Assembly: GCA_934663655.1 (NCBI GenBank) | Contig: CAKUKT010000030.1 | Coordinates: 1 to 13,892, forward strand | DNA: 13,892 bases | Origin: an uncultured Victivallaceae bacterium | Lineage (GTDB): Bacteria > Verrucomicrobiota > Lentisphaeria > Victivallales > Victivallaceae | Direction: 5' to 3' | Shown here: piece by piece, positions 7,260-13,892 of the stretch | Layout of the letters: each line of letters begins with the position of its first letter | Numbering within the stretch: the stretch's first letter is position 1 | Notes under the pieces: model-generated | What the model was told of the DNA's origin: nothing | The model's input: only the letters and a program-made list of their open reading frames with translations | Database searches by the model: none | Translations under genes and position numbers: made by a program

Positions 7260-7303
7260 AACCGCCGTCGTTGGAATCGATTGATTTCAACGGCGGCGGT
7301 TTT
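7260..7303 (+). terminator. Strong intrinsic terminator closing the lacI-glycosidase operon
   Basis: The arms 7260-7278 and 7283-7301 pair over 19 bp with only two G-U wobbles, around the tetraloop GATT. The base is GC-rich (AACCGCCG/CGGCGGTT) and runs into TTTT (7300-7303). It lies 52 nt after the stop of the secreted glycosidase-like gene. Confidence 0.88.
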
Positions 7304-7337
7304 GTCGCGGTGACGGAAGAATGAAATTGATCCGGAC

Positions 7338-7366
7338 TTGCAAATAGTTTTCCGCCGGAGTAATTT
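7338..7366 (+). promoter_or_regulatory. Candidate promoter of the GH42 gene
   Basis: TTGCAA (7338-7343) is followed after exactly 17 bp by TAATTT (7361-7366); TTATAT (7365-7370) is a second -10 option. Transcription would begin near 7373, after the terminator of the preceding operon and about 50 nt before the preferred start at 7423. The -10 match is only moderate. Confidence 0.5.
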
Positions 7367-7369
7367 ATA

Positions 7370-7395
7370 TCGCCGGTGAGATGGTCGCCGGTGAG
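7370..7395 (+). repeat. Tandem 11-bp direct repeat TCGCCGGTGAG at the GH42 transcription start
   Basis: TCGCCGGTGAG occurs at 7370-7380 and again at 7385-7395, a 15-bp period. Each copy holds the near-palindrome TCGCCGGTGA centred on CCGG (8 of 10 positions symmetric), which resembles LacI-family half-site chemistry but differs from the operators at 2111 and 2201. It straddles the predicted +1 and is a candidate operator pair. Chance or simple duplication is also possible. Confidence 0.4.
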
Positions 7396-7422
7396 TTGTT
7401 TCCAACCGCAGGAAAAACGATT

Positions 7423-9435
7423 ATGCGCAGAAAACTTTCCCGTCTCAACTGTTCCGGACTGCCGGAATTTTTTTTCGGCGCTCCGTATTATCCCGAACAC
7501 TGGAATCGCGCCACCCGCGAGCAGGATCCCGAATGGATGCGCGAAGCCGGTTTCAACGTGGTCAGAATGGCGGAATTCGCCTGGGATATGCTGGAACCAC
7601 GTGAGGGGGAGTTCGATTTCTCCTTTTTCGACGCGGAGATCGCACGTCTCGGCCGTTACGATATCAATACCTTCCTCGCCACCCCCACCGCCGCCCCGCC
7701 GCGCTGGCTGACGCTTCAGCACCCCGACATCCTCCGGGTGGACGCCGCCGGCAGAACCATGATTCACGGTTCCCGTCAGCACGTCTGCACCACCTCACCG
7801 CGCTTCCGGGAATATTCGCGCCGGATCACCGCCGCGCTGGCTGCACACTACGCCGACCATCCCCGGGTGATCGGTTTTCAGACCGACAATGAGTTCAACT
7901 GCCATTTTCAGTGGTGTTACTGCGAAAACTGCCGCCGGGCGTTTCAGCGTTTTCTGCAGGAGAAGTATGGTTCCGTCGACGAACTCAACCGGGCCTGGGG
8001 AAATGCTTTCTGGGCTCAGCGGGTGACCGGTTTCGCCGAAGTTGAATTGCCGCGTTCCGGCGCGCCCACCCATCCCAATCCCGGCGCCATGCTCGACTAC
8101 CGGCTCTTCACGGCGGCGATGGTGACGGAATTTCAGCGTGAACAGATCGATATTCTGCGGCAGGCGCAGCCGCGCTGGATCATCTTTCACAACGGTCTCA
8201 TGCCCGGAGTGGACTACCGCAGCGATTTCACCGCCGACCTTGACGTGCTCGGCTTCGACTGCTATCCCCACTTCAATTCCGAACCGCTGGCACGTCCCGC
8301 GGTGGCGGCGTTTCGATACTCCTGCGTCCGGGCGATCGGCGGCAATTTCATTATCCCGGAGATGCAGTCCGGCGCCGGAGGGCAGGGGGGATATTTCAAC
8401 GCGATGGTCGAACCGGGGGAACAGCGGGTGAATACCTTCCGGGCGGTCGCGCACGGTGCGGACGGAATTTTGTTTTTCCGCTGGCGGACCTGCCGCTTCG
8501 GCGCTGAAGAGTACTGGCGTGGCATTATCGACCACGATAATATTCGCCGCCGCCGCTACCGCGAAACCGCGATGATCGGCGCGGAACTCAAAACTCTGGC
8601 GCCGCTGCTTGCCGGTACCATTCCGGTCAACGAAATCGCCGTCGCGGCCGGAGAGTACCTCGTCGATCAGATGCACGAAATTTATTCGCTGGGAACGCCT
8701 TCGCCGGATCTGACCGCGCGCGGTATTCATAACTTTCTGTACCGGCGCCACTATCTCGTCGGCGCGGCTCATCCCGGCGATGATCTCACCGGCCTCCGGG
8801 TGATGATCCTGCCGCATTGGGAGTATGTGGCCGACGAATGGGTCGCCAATCTGAGTTCCTGGGTGGAGGCCGGAGGCGTACTGATCATCGGTGCGCGCAG
8901 CGGAACCCGGACCGTGGAAAATCAGATTGTGCCGGAGAGTTTCCCCGGAGCGCTCCGGGAGCTGGCCGGGGTGACCGTCGCCGATTACGGTTCATTTGAT
9001 GACAATGCATCGCGGAAATATCACCTTGACCTTGACGGCGAAATATTTACCGCCCGGCGCTGGTTCGAGGAACTTGATCCGGATCCGGAAACCCGGATTG
9101 TCGGCGTCTGGCGGGACCGGGCTTTCGATGGCTGCGCGGCGGTGAGCTGGCGCCGGTTCGGTCGCGGAAGCGTCTTCTACGTCGGCACGCTGCTGACCGG
9201 CGAACTGGTTTCGCAATTGATTGCTGTGCAAGGGGTGAAACTGACCCGGCTTGCGGTGCCGGAAACGGTGGAATTTATTCAACGTTCCGGGAGGGGCCGC
9301 ACGCTGAGTTTTATTCTCAACCACGGGGAAACCTCGCTGGTGCTGCCGGCTGACCTTGAGTTCGGGAAGGTCGTCGCAGGCGGGAATGAGCCGGAAATCG
9401 CTCCGATGAGTCTGCGGGTTTTTCTGAAGGAGTGA
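7423..9435 (+). CDS. GH42 beta-galactosidase-like glycoside hydrolase
   Basis: From ATG 7423 the product has 670 residues, normal for GH42, enzymes that release beta-linked galactose and sometimes related sugars. It opens with FGAPYYPEHWN, a GH42 hallmark. The acid/base is Glu157 in QTDNEFNC and the nucleophile Glu313 in IIPEMQSG. All four cysteines of the GH42 zinc site are present: Cys122 (HVCTTSP), Cys165, Cys167 and Cys170 (CYCENC). The TIM barrel covers about residues 1-395, then the trimerisation domain (GLRVMILPHWEYV, GGVLIIGARSGT) and a small C-terminal beta domain. No signal peptide, so it is cytoplasmic. I prefer 7423, with AGGA 9 nt upstream, over ATG 7381, whose GGTGAG abuts the start with no spacing. 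It stands alone between a terminator and the pyr promoter. Confidence 0.94.
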   Translation: MRRKLSRLNCSGLPEFFFGAPYYPEHWNRATREQDPEWMREAGFNVVRMAEFAWDMLEPREGEFDFSFFDAEIARLGRYDINTFLATPTAAPPRWLTLQHPDILRVDAAGRTMIHGSRQHVCTTSPRFREYSRRITAALAAHYADHPRVIGFQTDNEFNCHFQWCYCENCRRAFQRFLQEKYGSVDELNRAWGNAFWAQRVTGFAEVELPRSGAPTHPNPGAMLDYRLFTAAMVTEFQREQIDILRQAQPRWIIFHNGLMPGVDYRSDFTADLDVLGFDCYPHFNSEPLARPAVAAFRYSCVRAIGGNFIIPEMQSGAGGQGGYFNAMVEPGEQRVNTFRAVAHGADGILFFRWRTCRFGAEEYWRGIIDHDNIRRRRYRETAMIGAELKTLAPLLAGTIPVNEIAVAAGEYLVDQMHEIYSLGTPSPDLTARGIHNFLYRRHYLVGAAHPGDDLTGLRVMILPHWEYVADEWVANLSSWVEAGGVLIIGARSGTRTVENQIVPESFPGALRELAGVTVADYGSFDDNASRKYHLDLDGEIFTARRWFEELDPDPETRIVGVWRDRAFDGCAAVSWRRFGRGSVFYVGTLLTGELVSQLIAVQGVKLTRLAVPETVEFIQRSGRGRTLSFILNHGETSLVLPADLEFGKVVAGGNEPEIAPMSLRVFLKE

Positions 9436-9452
9436 CGAGCCGGAAACCGAAC

Positions 9453-9485
9453 CGGCGAATGACGACCACCGGAATGGTTTCGCCG
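9453..9485 (+). terminator. Possible terminator hairpin after the GH42 gene
   Basis: CGGCGAA (9453-9459) pairs with TTCGCCG (9479-9485), and inside it ACCA (9465-9468) pairs with TGGT (9475-9478), leaving a 5-nt bulge. Seven Ts follow at 9500-9506, but 14 nt after the stem, too far for a textbook intrinsic terminator. It may be a weak or factor-assisted terminator, or a 3'-end stabilising hairpin. Confidence 0.35.
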
Positions 9486-9516
9486 CTTCGAGGGGGGAAT
9501 TTTTTTCGATAAACGT

Positions 9517-9545
9517 TTGCGTCTGCGGCTGCGAGGCGGTATATT
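9517..9545 (+). promoter_or_regulatory. Promoter of the pyr operon
   Basis: TTGCGT (9517-9522) and TATATT (9540-9545) are separated by exactly 17 bp. Transcription would start near 9552, giving a leader of only about 48 nt before pyrR. That is too short for the classical PyrR antiterminator-terminator leader. Confidence 0.68.
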
Positions 9546-9575
9546 ATCTTCCGGGAGCGAAAACCGCGATATTTC

Positions 9576-9593
9576 TGAACCACGAGGAGGTCA
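9576..9593 (+). promoter_or_regulatory. Small hairpin over the pyrR Shine-Dalgarno (speculative PyrR binding loop)
   Basis: TGA (9576-9578) and CC (9580-9581) pair with GG (9589-9590) and TCA (9591-9593), with A9579 bulged and a 7-nt loop ACGAGGA. The GGAGG (9586-9590) that serves the ATG at 9600 lies in the loop and the 3' arm. The shape recalls the PyrR loop consensus ARUCCNGNGAGGYU: a stem with one bulge, CC/GG closing pairs and a purine loop. The loop is two nucleotides too long and the bulged base differs. Confidence 0.25.
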
Positions 9594-9599
9594 CGTCCC

Positions 9600-10145
9600 A
9601 TGTCCTACCGGCAGTTAGTTTCCGCCGCCGAAATGGAGGCGGCCATCCCGGCCATCGCCCGGGAAATCGCCGAGAAATTTTCCGGACGCGTCGGCGAATG
9701 CGCGCTGGTCGGCCTTTACCATCAGGGGGTGCCGCTGGCGGAAAAGATCAGCGATGAACTTTTCGCCGTCACCGGGGTGCGTCCGAAATCCGGCAAACTC
9801 GATATCACCATGTACCGGGATGATATCGGCAACCGCAACCGGCTGCCGATGATCCGCGAAACGGAGATTCCGTTTGACGTCAATGACCGGGAGATCATAC
9901 TTGTCGATGACGTACTCTCCACCGGGCGGACGGTGCGGGCGGCGCTCGACGCGCTGACCGATTACGGTCGGCCGGGGCTGATCCGGCTGGCGGTGATGGT
10001 TGATCGCGGTGCTCCGGAATATCCGATTCACGCCGATTTCGTCGGTTTTCGGATCGATGCGGCTCCGGACCGCAAGATAGCAATTCGTTTTGACGCGGAC
10101 AACCAGTTCCCCGGAGCGGGGATTTACGAGGTCGCATGGCGCTGA
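9600..10145 (+). CDS. pyrR: PyrR-type regulator / uracil phosphoribosyltransferase, divergent
   Basis: The 181-residue protein aligns along its length with PyrR, which couples weak uracil phosphoribosyltransferase activity to control of pyrimidine genes by UMP-dependent RNA binding. The PRPP motif IILVDDVLSTGRT is intact at 99-111, as are LDITMYRDD (67-75) and the ALVGL strand. It departs from Bacillus subtilis PyrR at RNA-contact positions: T18, R19, H22, H140, R141, R146 and K152 become Pro17, Ala18, Arg21, Ala138, Pro139, His144 and Phe150. The substrate loop KTRG becomes YHQG (40-43). GAGGAGGT ends 8 nt before the ATG. It heads a probable pyrR-pyrB-pyrC operon, which supports a pyrimidine role, but RNA binding in the Bacillus manner is doubtful. 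B. subtilis residues were compared from memory. Confidence 0.87.
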   Translation: MSYRQLVSAAEMEAAIPAIAREIAEKFSGRVGECALVGLYHQGVPLAEKISDELFAVTGVRPKSGKLDITMYRDDIGNRNRLPMIRETEIPFDVNDREIILVDDVLSTGRTVRAALDALTDYGRPGLIRLAVMVDRGAPEYPIHADFVGFRIDAAPDRKIAIRFDADNQFPGAGIYEVAWR

Positions 10146-10219
10146 AACGGTTCGTTGAAGAGTAGTTGCCGGCAATTGAGATATGAAGGTTTCCAACCCG
10201 GGGAGGAAGACTGCCGATC

Positions 10220-11164
10220 ATGGCCGAATTGAAACAATGGAATAGAAAAGACCTGCTGAGTCTTTACGATCTGAGCGGCGAGGAGATCACCTTCATCCTC
10301 GACACCGCCGCGGAGTTCAAGAAGGTTTCCGAACGCCGGGTCAAAAAGGTGCCGGCGCTGCGGGGTAAAACCGTTGTCAACTTTTTCGTCGAACCGAGTA
10401 CCCGCACCCGGGTCTCCTTCGAGCTCGCCGAACAACGCCTGAGCGCCGACATCGTGAACATGCAGGCGCAGGCAAGCAGTCTGCTCAAAGGGGAGTCGCT
10501 GCTCGATACGGTGCGCAACATCGAGGCGCTGCAGGTCGATCTGGTGGTGATGCGCCATTCCGCGCCCGGAGCGCAGGATTTCATTGCCAAGCACCTCTCG
10601 TGCGGCGTGGTCAATGCCGGCGACGGCGCCCACAGCCATCCGACTCAGGCGCTGCTGGATATTTTCACCATCCGGGAGAAAAAAGGACAAATCGAGGGGC
10701 TCAACGTCGCCATCGTCGGGGACATTCTGCACAGCCGGGTTGCCCGCAGCAACATCTGGGGACTGCTGAAGCTCGGTGCCAACGTGACGCTTGCCGGACC
10801 CTCCACCCTGGTTCCGCGCGAATTTGAGTCGGTCGGCGTGCGGGTATGTCATAATCTCCGCGAAGCGGTCACCAACGCGGATGTGGTTAATCTGCTGCGG
10901 ATTCAGCACGAGCGTCAGACCGCGGGATTTTTCCCGAGTACGGGCGAATATGCGAAGTTCTTCGGGATCAACCGCGAGACGATGAAGTGGATGAAACCCG
11001 GGGCGCTGATTATGCATCCCGGACCGATCAATCGCGATGTGGAACTCTCCAGCGAGGTGGCCGACGGCCCGAACTCGGTGATTCTTGAACAGGTAACCAA
11101 CGGTCTCGCCGTGCGTATGGCGGTGCTGTTTTTAGTGGCGGGGTGCATCAGAAATGGGATCTGA
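10220..11164 (+). CDS. pyrB: Aspartate carbamoyltransferase, catalytic chain
   Basis: The 314-residue enzyme joins carbamoyl phosphate and aspartate to give N-carbamoyl-L-aspartate, the committed step of pyrimidine synthesis in the cytoplasm. The carbamoyl-phosphate site FVEPSTRTRVSFE is at 56-68 (Ser60, Arg62, Arg64). Lys90 in SLLKGES and HPTQALLD (140-147) are present, as is the late HPGPINR motif. The length suits a free catalytic chain. No pyrI regulatory chain follows, in line with control through PyrR or another mechanism. It starts 74 nt after pyrR. GGGAGG (10201-10206) is the best ribosome site but lies 13 nt from the ATG, longer than usual. A tiny frame opening at ATG 10183 runs over the pyrB start; I see no reason to call it a gene. 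It overlaps pyrC by 11 nt. Confidence 0.96.
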   Translation: MAELKQWNRKDLLSLYDLSGEEITFILDTAAEFKKVSERRVKKVPALRGKTVVNFFVEPSTRTRVSFELAEQRLSADIVNMQAQASSLLKGESLLDTVRNIEALQVDLVVMRHSAPGAQDFIAKHLSCGVVNAGDGAHSHPTQALLDIFTIREKKGQIEGLNVAIVGDILHSRVARSNIWGLLKLGANVTLAGPSTLVPREFESVGVRVCHNLREAVTNADVVNLLRIQHERQTAGFFPSTGEYAKFFGINRETMKWMKPGALIMHPGPINRDVELSSEVADGPNSVILEQVTNGLAVRMAVLFLVAGCIRNGI

Positions 11165-12431
11165 ATATATTCTTAAGAACGCCCGGGTGATCGATCCCGC
11201 GCGTGGAATCGATGCCGTCGGCGACATCGGCGTTGCCGATGGGGTCGTCGTCGAAGCCTCCGAAGTGAAAAATCCTGCCGTCATCGACCTTACCGGACTG
11301 GTTCTTTCCCCCGGATTCATCGATCTGCACGTTCACTTGCGCCAGCCCGGCAACAACATGGCCGAGACCATCGCCAGCGGCACCATGGCCGCCGCCGCCG
11401 GTGGTTTCACTTCGGTGGTGGCGATGCCCAACACCAATCCTCCCGCGGACACCCCCGGAGCGATCGAACTTCTGCGCAGTACCGCTGCCCACAAGGGGGT
11501 GGTGAGGGTTCTGCCCTGCGGCTGCATGACCCGCGGCGGCGAGGGCAGGGAGATGGCTTCGATCGGTTCGCTCAAGGCGGCCGGGGTGGTGGCGCTCAGC
11601 GATGACGGCAAATGCATTCAGGACCACGCGCTGATGCGCCATGTGGTCGAATATGCGAAATCCTTTGAACTGCCGATTCTCGATCACTGCGAGGACAACT
11701 ATCTGGCCGCCAACGGTGTGATGCATGAAGGCAAGTGGTCGGTGCTGCTCGGTTTCAACGGCATTTCCGGGGCGGCCGAGGAGCTGATGATTGCGCGCAA
11801 CATCATTCTTTCGCGGATGACCGGCTGGAAAATCCACATGCAGCACGTGAGCGTCAAGGAGTCGGTCGAACTGCTTCGCAACGCCCGCAAAGCGGGGATC
11901 CGGGTTACCGGGGAGGCGACGCCGCACCATTTGACGCTGACCGACGAATGCATCAAGAAATTCGACACCAACTACAAGATGAATCCGCCGCTGCGTTCGG
12001 AGGAGGATCGCCAGGCGCTGCTCGACGCGGTCGCCGAAGGGGTGATCAGCGTGATTGCGACCGACCATGCGCCGCACACGTTGACGGCGAAGATGGTGGA
12101 GTTCGACAACGCGCCTTTCGGGATCATCGGGCTCGAGACCGCGCTCTGCCTCTGCTACACCGAACTGGTGGCTTCCGGCCGGATGAGCCTCTATGCGCTG
12201 GTCGAACGCCTGACCACCGGGCCGGCGTCGGTGCTCGGCATGGACGGTTACGGGCTGGCGGTCGGATCGCCCGCCGACATCACGGTTTTCGATCCGGAGC
12301 GTCACTTCCGGATCGACCGGGAGAAGTTCAAGTCCAATTCCCGCAATACCCCGTTCGACGGCCGGGAAACCCAGTGTCAGGTTGCGATGACCATGGTCGG
12401 AGGGGAGATCGTCTATGCGCGCGAAAATTGA
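11154..12431 (+). CDS. pyrC: Dihydroorotase (class I)
   Basis: The 425-residue enzyme cyclises carbamoyl-aspartate to dihydroorotate, directly after PyrB in the pathway. It is a zinc amidohydrolase of the long, class I type. The metal ligands are His59 and His61 in DLHVHLRQPG, Asp151 in SDDGK, His178 in DHCED, His231 in MQHVS and Asp304 in ATDHAPHT; no post-translationally modified lysine is needed in the Asp151-type subclass. The MPNTNPP segment at 91-97 is also typical. A complete set of ligands suggests an active enzyme and not the inactive PyrC-like partner seen in some ATCase complexes. The ATG overlaps pyrB by 11 nt with GGCGGGG about 10 nt upstream, so expression is tied to pyrB. Its own 3' end overlaps the M20 gene by 17 nt. 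Confidence 0.96.
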   Translation: MGSEYILKNARVIDPARGIDAVGDIGVADGVVVEASEVKNPAVIDLTGLVLSPGFIDLHVHLRQPGNNMAETIASGTMAAAAGGFTSVVAMPNTNPPADTPGAIELLRSTAAHKGVVRVLPCGCMTRGGEGREMASIGSLKAAGVVALSDDGKCIQDHALMRHVVEYAKSFELPILDHCEDNYLAANGVMHEGKWSVLLGFNGISGAAEELMIARNIILSRMTGWKIHMQHVSVKESVELLRNARKAGIRVTGEATPHHLTLTDECIKKFDTNYKMNPPLRSEEDRQALLDAVAEGVISVIATDHAPHTLTAKMVEFDNAPFGIIGLETALCLCYTELVASGRMSLYALVERLTTGPASVLGMDGYGLAVGSPADITVFDPERHFRIDREKFKSNSRNTPFDGRETQCQVAMTMVGGEIVYAREN

Positions 12432-13566
12432 GGAGCTGCTGCCGGAGATCAGCGAATTTCGGCACCGGCTGCACCGGATTCCGGAACCGGCCGGAGCCGA
12501 AGTGAAAACTTCGGCGCTGATTCGCGACGAACTGGCCAATCTCGATCTGGAGGTGCTGCCTCCCTTTATCGGCACCGATGTGGTGGCGATACTCCGGGGC
12601 AGTCGTCCGGGAAGGAACGTCACCCTCCGGGCCGATATCGATGCGCTGGCGCTGGAGGAGACGACCGGCGCCCCCTACGCCTCGACTCATCCCGGAATGA
12701 TGCACGCCTGCGGTCATGACGCGCACAGCGCAATTCTGATGGGGGCGGCGAAGGTGCTGGCGGCGGCGGGAAGGGATTTTGCCGGGAGCATTCGTTTTGT
12801 GTGGCAGCCGGGCGAGGAGAACCGGGCGATGGCGCGCGAACTCATCGCCGCGGGGGCGTTGAACTCTCCGGAACCGGATCTGGTGGCGGCTCTCCACCTG
12901 CTGCCGGGGCTTCCGGTGGGTACCTTCGGCATCCGGGAAGGGGCGATGATGGCATCGTGTACCCATTTCCGGGTGAAATTTCGCGGTCGCAGCGGCCACG
13001 GCAGCCGTCCGGCGGCCGCGCGCAACCCGATTGTGGCGGCGGCGGCGGCAGTGGGGGAACTCAACATCGCAGTGACGACCAGAATCGACGCGTTGCGTTC
13101 GCCGACGCTGAGTGTCTGTGCGATTTCCGGGGGCAAACTGGACAATGTGATTCCTGATGAGGCGGAGATCCGCGGCACCATGCGGGCGATTGACCTTGAG
13201 ACCGCCGATGAACTGGCTGCGTTGCTGCGCGAAGTCTGCTGCGCGGTGGCGCGGCTTCACCGGGTGGAGGTGGACGTTGAGCTTGAACGGGGGTATCCGC
13301 CGACGGTCAATAACGCTGCGGCCACTCCGGTGGCGCGCCGGGCGCTTGAACAAATCGGCGCGAAGTGGGTCGAATTGCCCGAACCCTCGCTGACCGCGGA
13401 GGATTTCGCCTGGTACCTCTGCCGTTGGCCGGGGGTGTTTCTGCGTCTGGGCAGCGGAGAGGATTCACCCGAACTGCACAACTGCGCGTTTGACGCTCCG
13501 GATGCGGCGCTGGCGCCGGGGATTGCCTGGCTGGTTGCCTTTGCCCGGCTCGGACTTGACGCGTGA
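12415..13566 (+). CDS. M20D-family amidohydrolase (N-acyl amino acid / hippurate hydrolase-like)
   Basis: The 383-residue metalloenzyme belongs to peptidase family M20, subfamily D, which removes acyl groups from N-acyl amino acids (hippurate, IAA-amino acid or N-acetyl-diaminopimelate types). The metal ligands are visible: Cys99 and His101 in MHACGHDAH, Glu135 in WQPGEE, His161 in AALHL and a final His in the ELHNCAF segment. The dimerisation-domain motif GRSGHGSRP is at 191-199 and LTAEDFAWYL lies near the C-terminus. No signal peptide, so cytoplasmic. The start, preceded by GGGGAG (12402-12407), lies inside the pyrC 3' end, and the stop overlaps the hemW GTG, so it is tightly coupled in the operon. 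The natural substrate is unclear. A pyrimidine-pathway compound is conceivable but unproven. Confidence 0.9.
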   Translation: MRAKIEELLPEISEFRHRLHRIPEPAGAEVKTSALIRDELANLDLEVLPPFIGTDVVAILRGSRPGRNVTLRADIDALALEETTGAPYASTHPGMMHACGHDAHSAILMGAAKVLAAAGRDFAGSIRFVWQPGEENRAMARELIAAGALNSPEPDLVAALHLLPGLPVGTFGIREGAMMASCTHFRVKFRGRSGHGSRPAAARNPIVAAAAAVGELNIAVTTRIDALRSPTLSVCAISGGKLDNVIPDEAEIRGTMRAIDLETADELAALLREVCCAVARLHRVEVDVELERGYPPTVNNAAATPVARRALEQIGAKWVELPEPSLTAEDFAWYLCRWPGVFLRLGSGEDSPELHNCAFDAPDAALAPGIAWLVAFARLGLDA

Positions 13567-13892
13567 ACTACTACTTCCACATTCCATTCTGCCGCAGGAA
13601 GTGCGGTTATTGTGCCTTTTATTCGGAAGTTGCGCCGGCGCCGGAGTTGATCGACGCCTATCTCGACAAGCTGGAGAGGGATCTGAGGGTGGACTGCCCG
13701 GAAAGATGTGAAAGCATCTACTTCGGCGGCGGCACCCCGACGCTGCTGGACCACCGGCGGCTCGAACGTCTGTTTCAACTGGTGAAAACGCGGTTGGCGC
13801 CGGATCCAGAATGTGAAATTTCCATTGAAGCGAACCCCGAGACGCTCGATGCGGCGAAGGTCGCGTTGCTGCGCGAAAACGTGACCCGGATC
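13563..13892 (+). CDS. hemW: HemW-type radical SAM protein (3' end cut by window edge)
   Basis: A GTG at 13563, overlapping the preceding stop as GTGA, opens a frame of 110 codons to the right edge. The radical-SAM cluster motif is at the very start: HIPFCRRKCGYCAF gives Cys10-x3-Cys14-x2-Cys17, followed by Ala-Phe. A Phe two residues after the third Cys, where true HemN has a fourth Cys, marks HemW, a heme chaperone formerly annotated as an oxygen-independent coproporphyrinogen oxidase-like protein. YFGGGTPTLL (the SAM-binding GGGTP) and ISIEANPETL follow in the expected order. No good ribosome site is seen upstream, so translation probably depends on coupling to the M20D gene. The N-terminus is short, as in typical HemW. 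The rest, about 250 residues, lies outside the window. Confidence 0.92.
   Translation, partial: MNYYFHIPFCRRKCGYCAFYSEVAPAPELIDAYLDKLERDLRVDCPERCESIYFGGGTPTLLDHRRLERLFQLVKTRLAPDPECEISIEANPETLDAAKVALLRENVTRI

Noticed and set aside
7381..7422. ATG 7381 as start of the GH42 gene.
   Set aside because: The purine-rich GGTGAG touches the ATG with no spacer, and the predicted transcription start is only about 8 nt upstream. The 14 extra residues are not typical of GH42.
10183..10245. A 20-codon frame before and over the pyrB start, considered as a regulatory leader peptide.
   Set aside because: It has no clear ribosome site, no run of diagnostic codons and no terminator structure nearby.
11148..12623. 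A 491-codon open frame antisense to pyrC.
   Set aside because: The plus strand encodes a dihydroorotase with every metal ligand; the antisense product has low-complexity His/Arg-rich composition and no motif.
1..13892. Search for CRISPR arrays, insertion sequences, phage genes, toxin-antitoxin pairs or defence systems.
   Set aside because: No regular repeat-spacer pattern, transposase motifs, terminal inverted repeats or defence-type domains were seen. The window is regulators, carbohydrate enzymes and biosynthetic genes.

Overview
The window is about 13.9 kb of GC-rich bacterial chromosome. Its style points to the Lentisphaerota, close to Victivallis. The main clue is a secreted protein with a type IV pilin-like N-terminus ([20 protein letters not shown]) and a C-terminal H-x9-DG motif, a class greatly expanded in Lentisphaerota and Planctomycetota. 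It sits beside sugar regulators and glycosidases, as is common there. The assignment is inferred from protein style and has not been checked by a search. No phage, transposon, CRISPR array, rRNA or convincing tRNA was seen.

Left part (1-1827): an AraC-family regulator on the minus strand runs off the left edge. It is divergent from a zinc-type medium-chain dehydrogenase on the plus strand, and an AT island with a perfect TATAAT lies between them.

Carbohydrate operon (about 2077-7303): a sigma70-like promoter is followed by two identical 20-bp copies of a LacI-type operator. Then come a LacI-family regulator, a cytoplasmic six-hairpin (alpha/alpha-barrel) glycosidase-like protein (ATGA overlap), the H-x9-DG pseudopilin, and a secreted TIM-barrel glycosidase-like protein with a beta-rich insertion. 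A strong intrinsic terminator (19-bp stem plus T tract) closes the unit. The layout suggests an autoregulated sugar-responsive operon of unknown substrate.

GH42 gene (7423-9435): a stand-alone beta-galactosidase-like enzyme with its own promoter and a tandem 11-bp repeat near the predicted transcription start.

Pyrimidine cluster (9517 to the right edge): promoter, pyrR, pyrB, pyrC, an M20D amidohydrolase and the start of hemW. The last four genes overlap their neighbours and are probably translationally coupled. The most interesting point is PyrR. It keeps the PRPP-binding motif, but every position I compared from the Bacillus subtilis RNA-contact set is changed, and no classical attenuator fits in the roughly 50-nt leader. 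Yet a small hairpin over its Shine-Dalgarno sequence loosely resembles a PyrR binding loop.

The two operators, the PyrR changes and the mixed secreted/cytoplasmic glycosidase operon with an embedded pseudopilin are the parts most worth following up.
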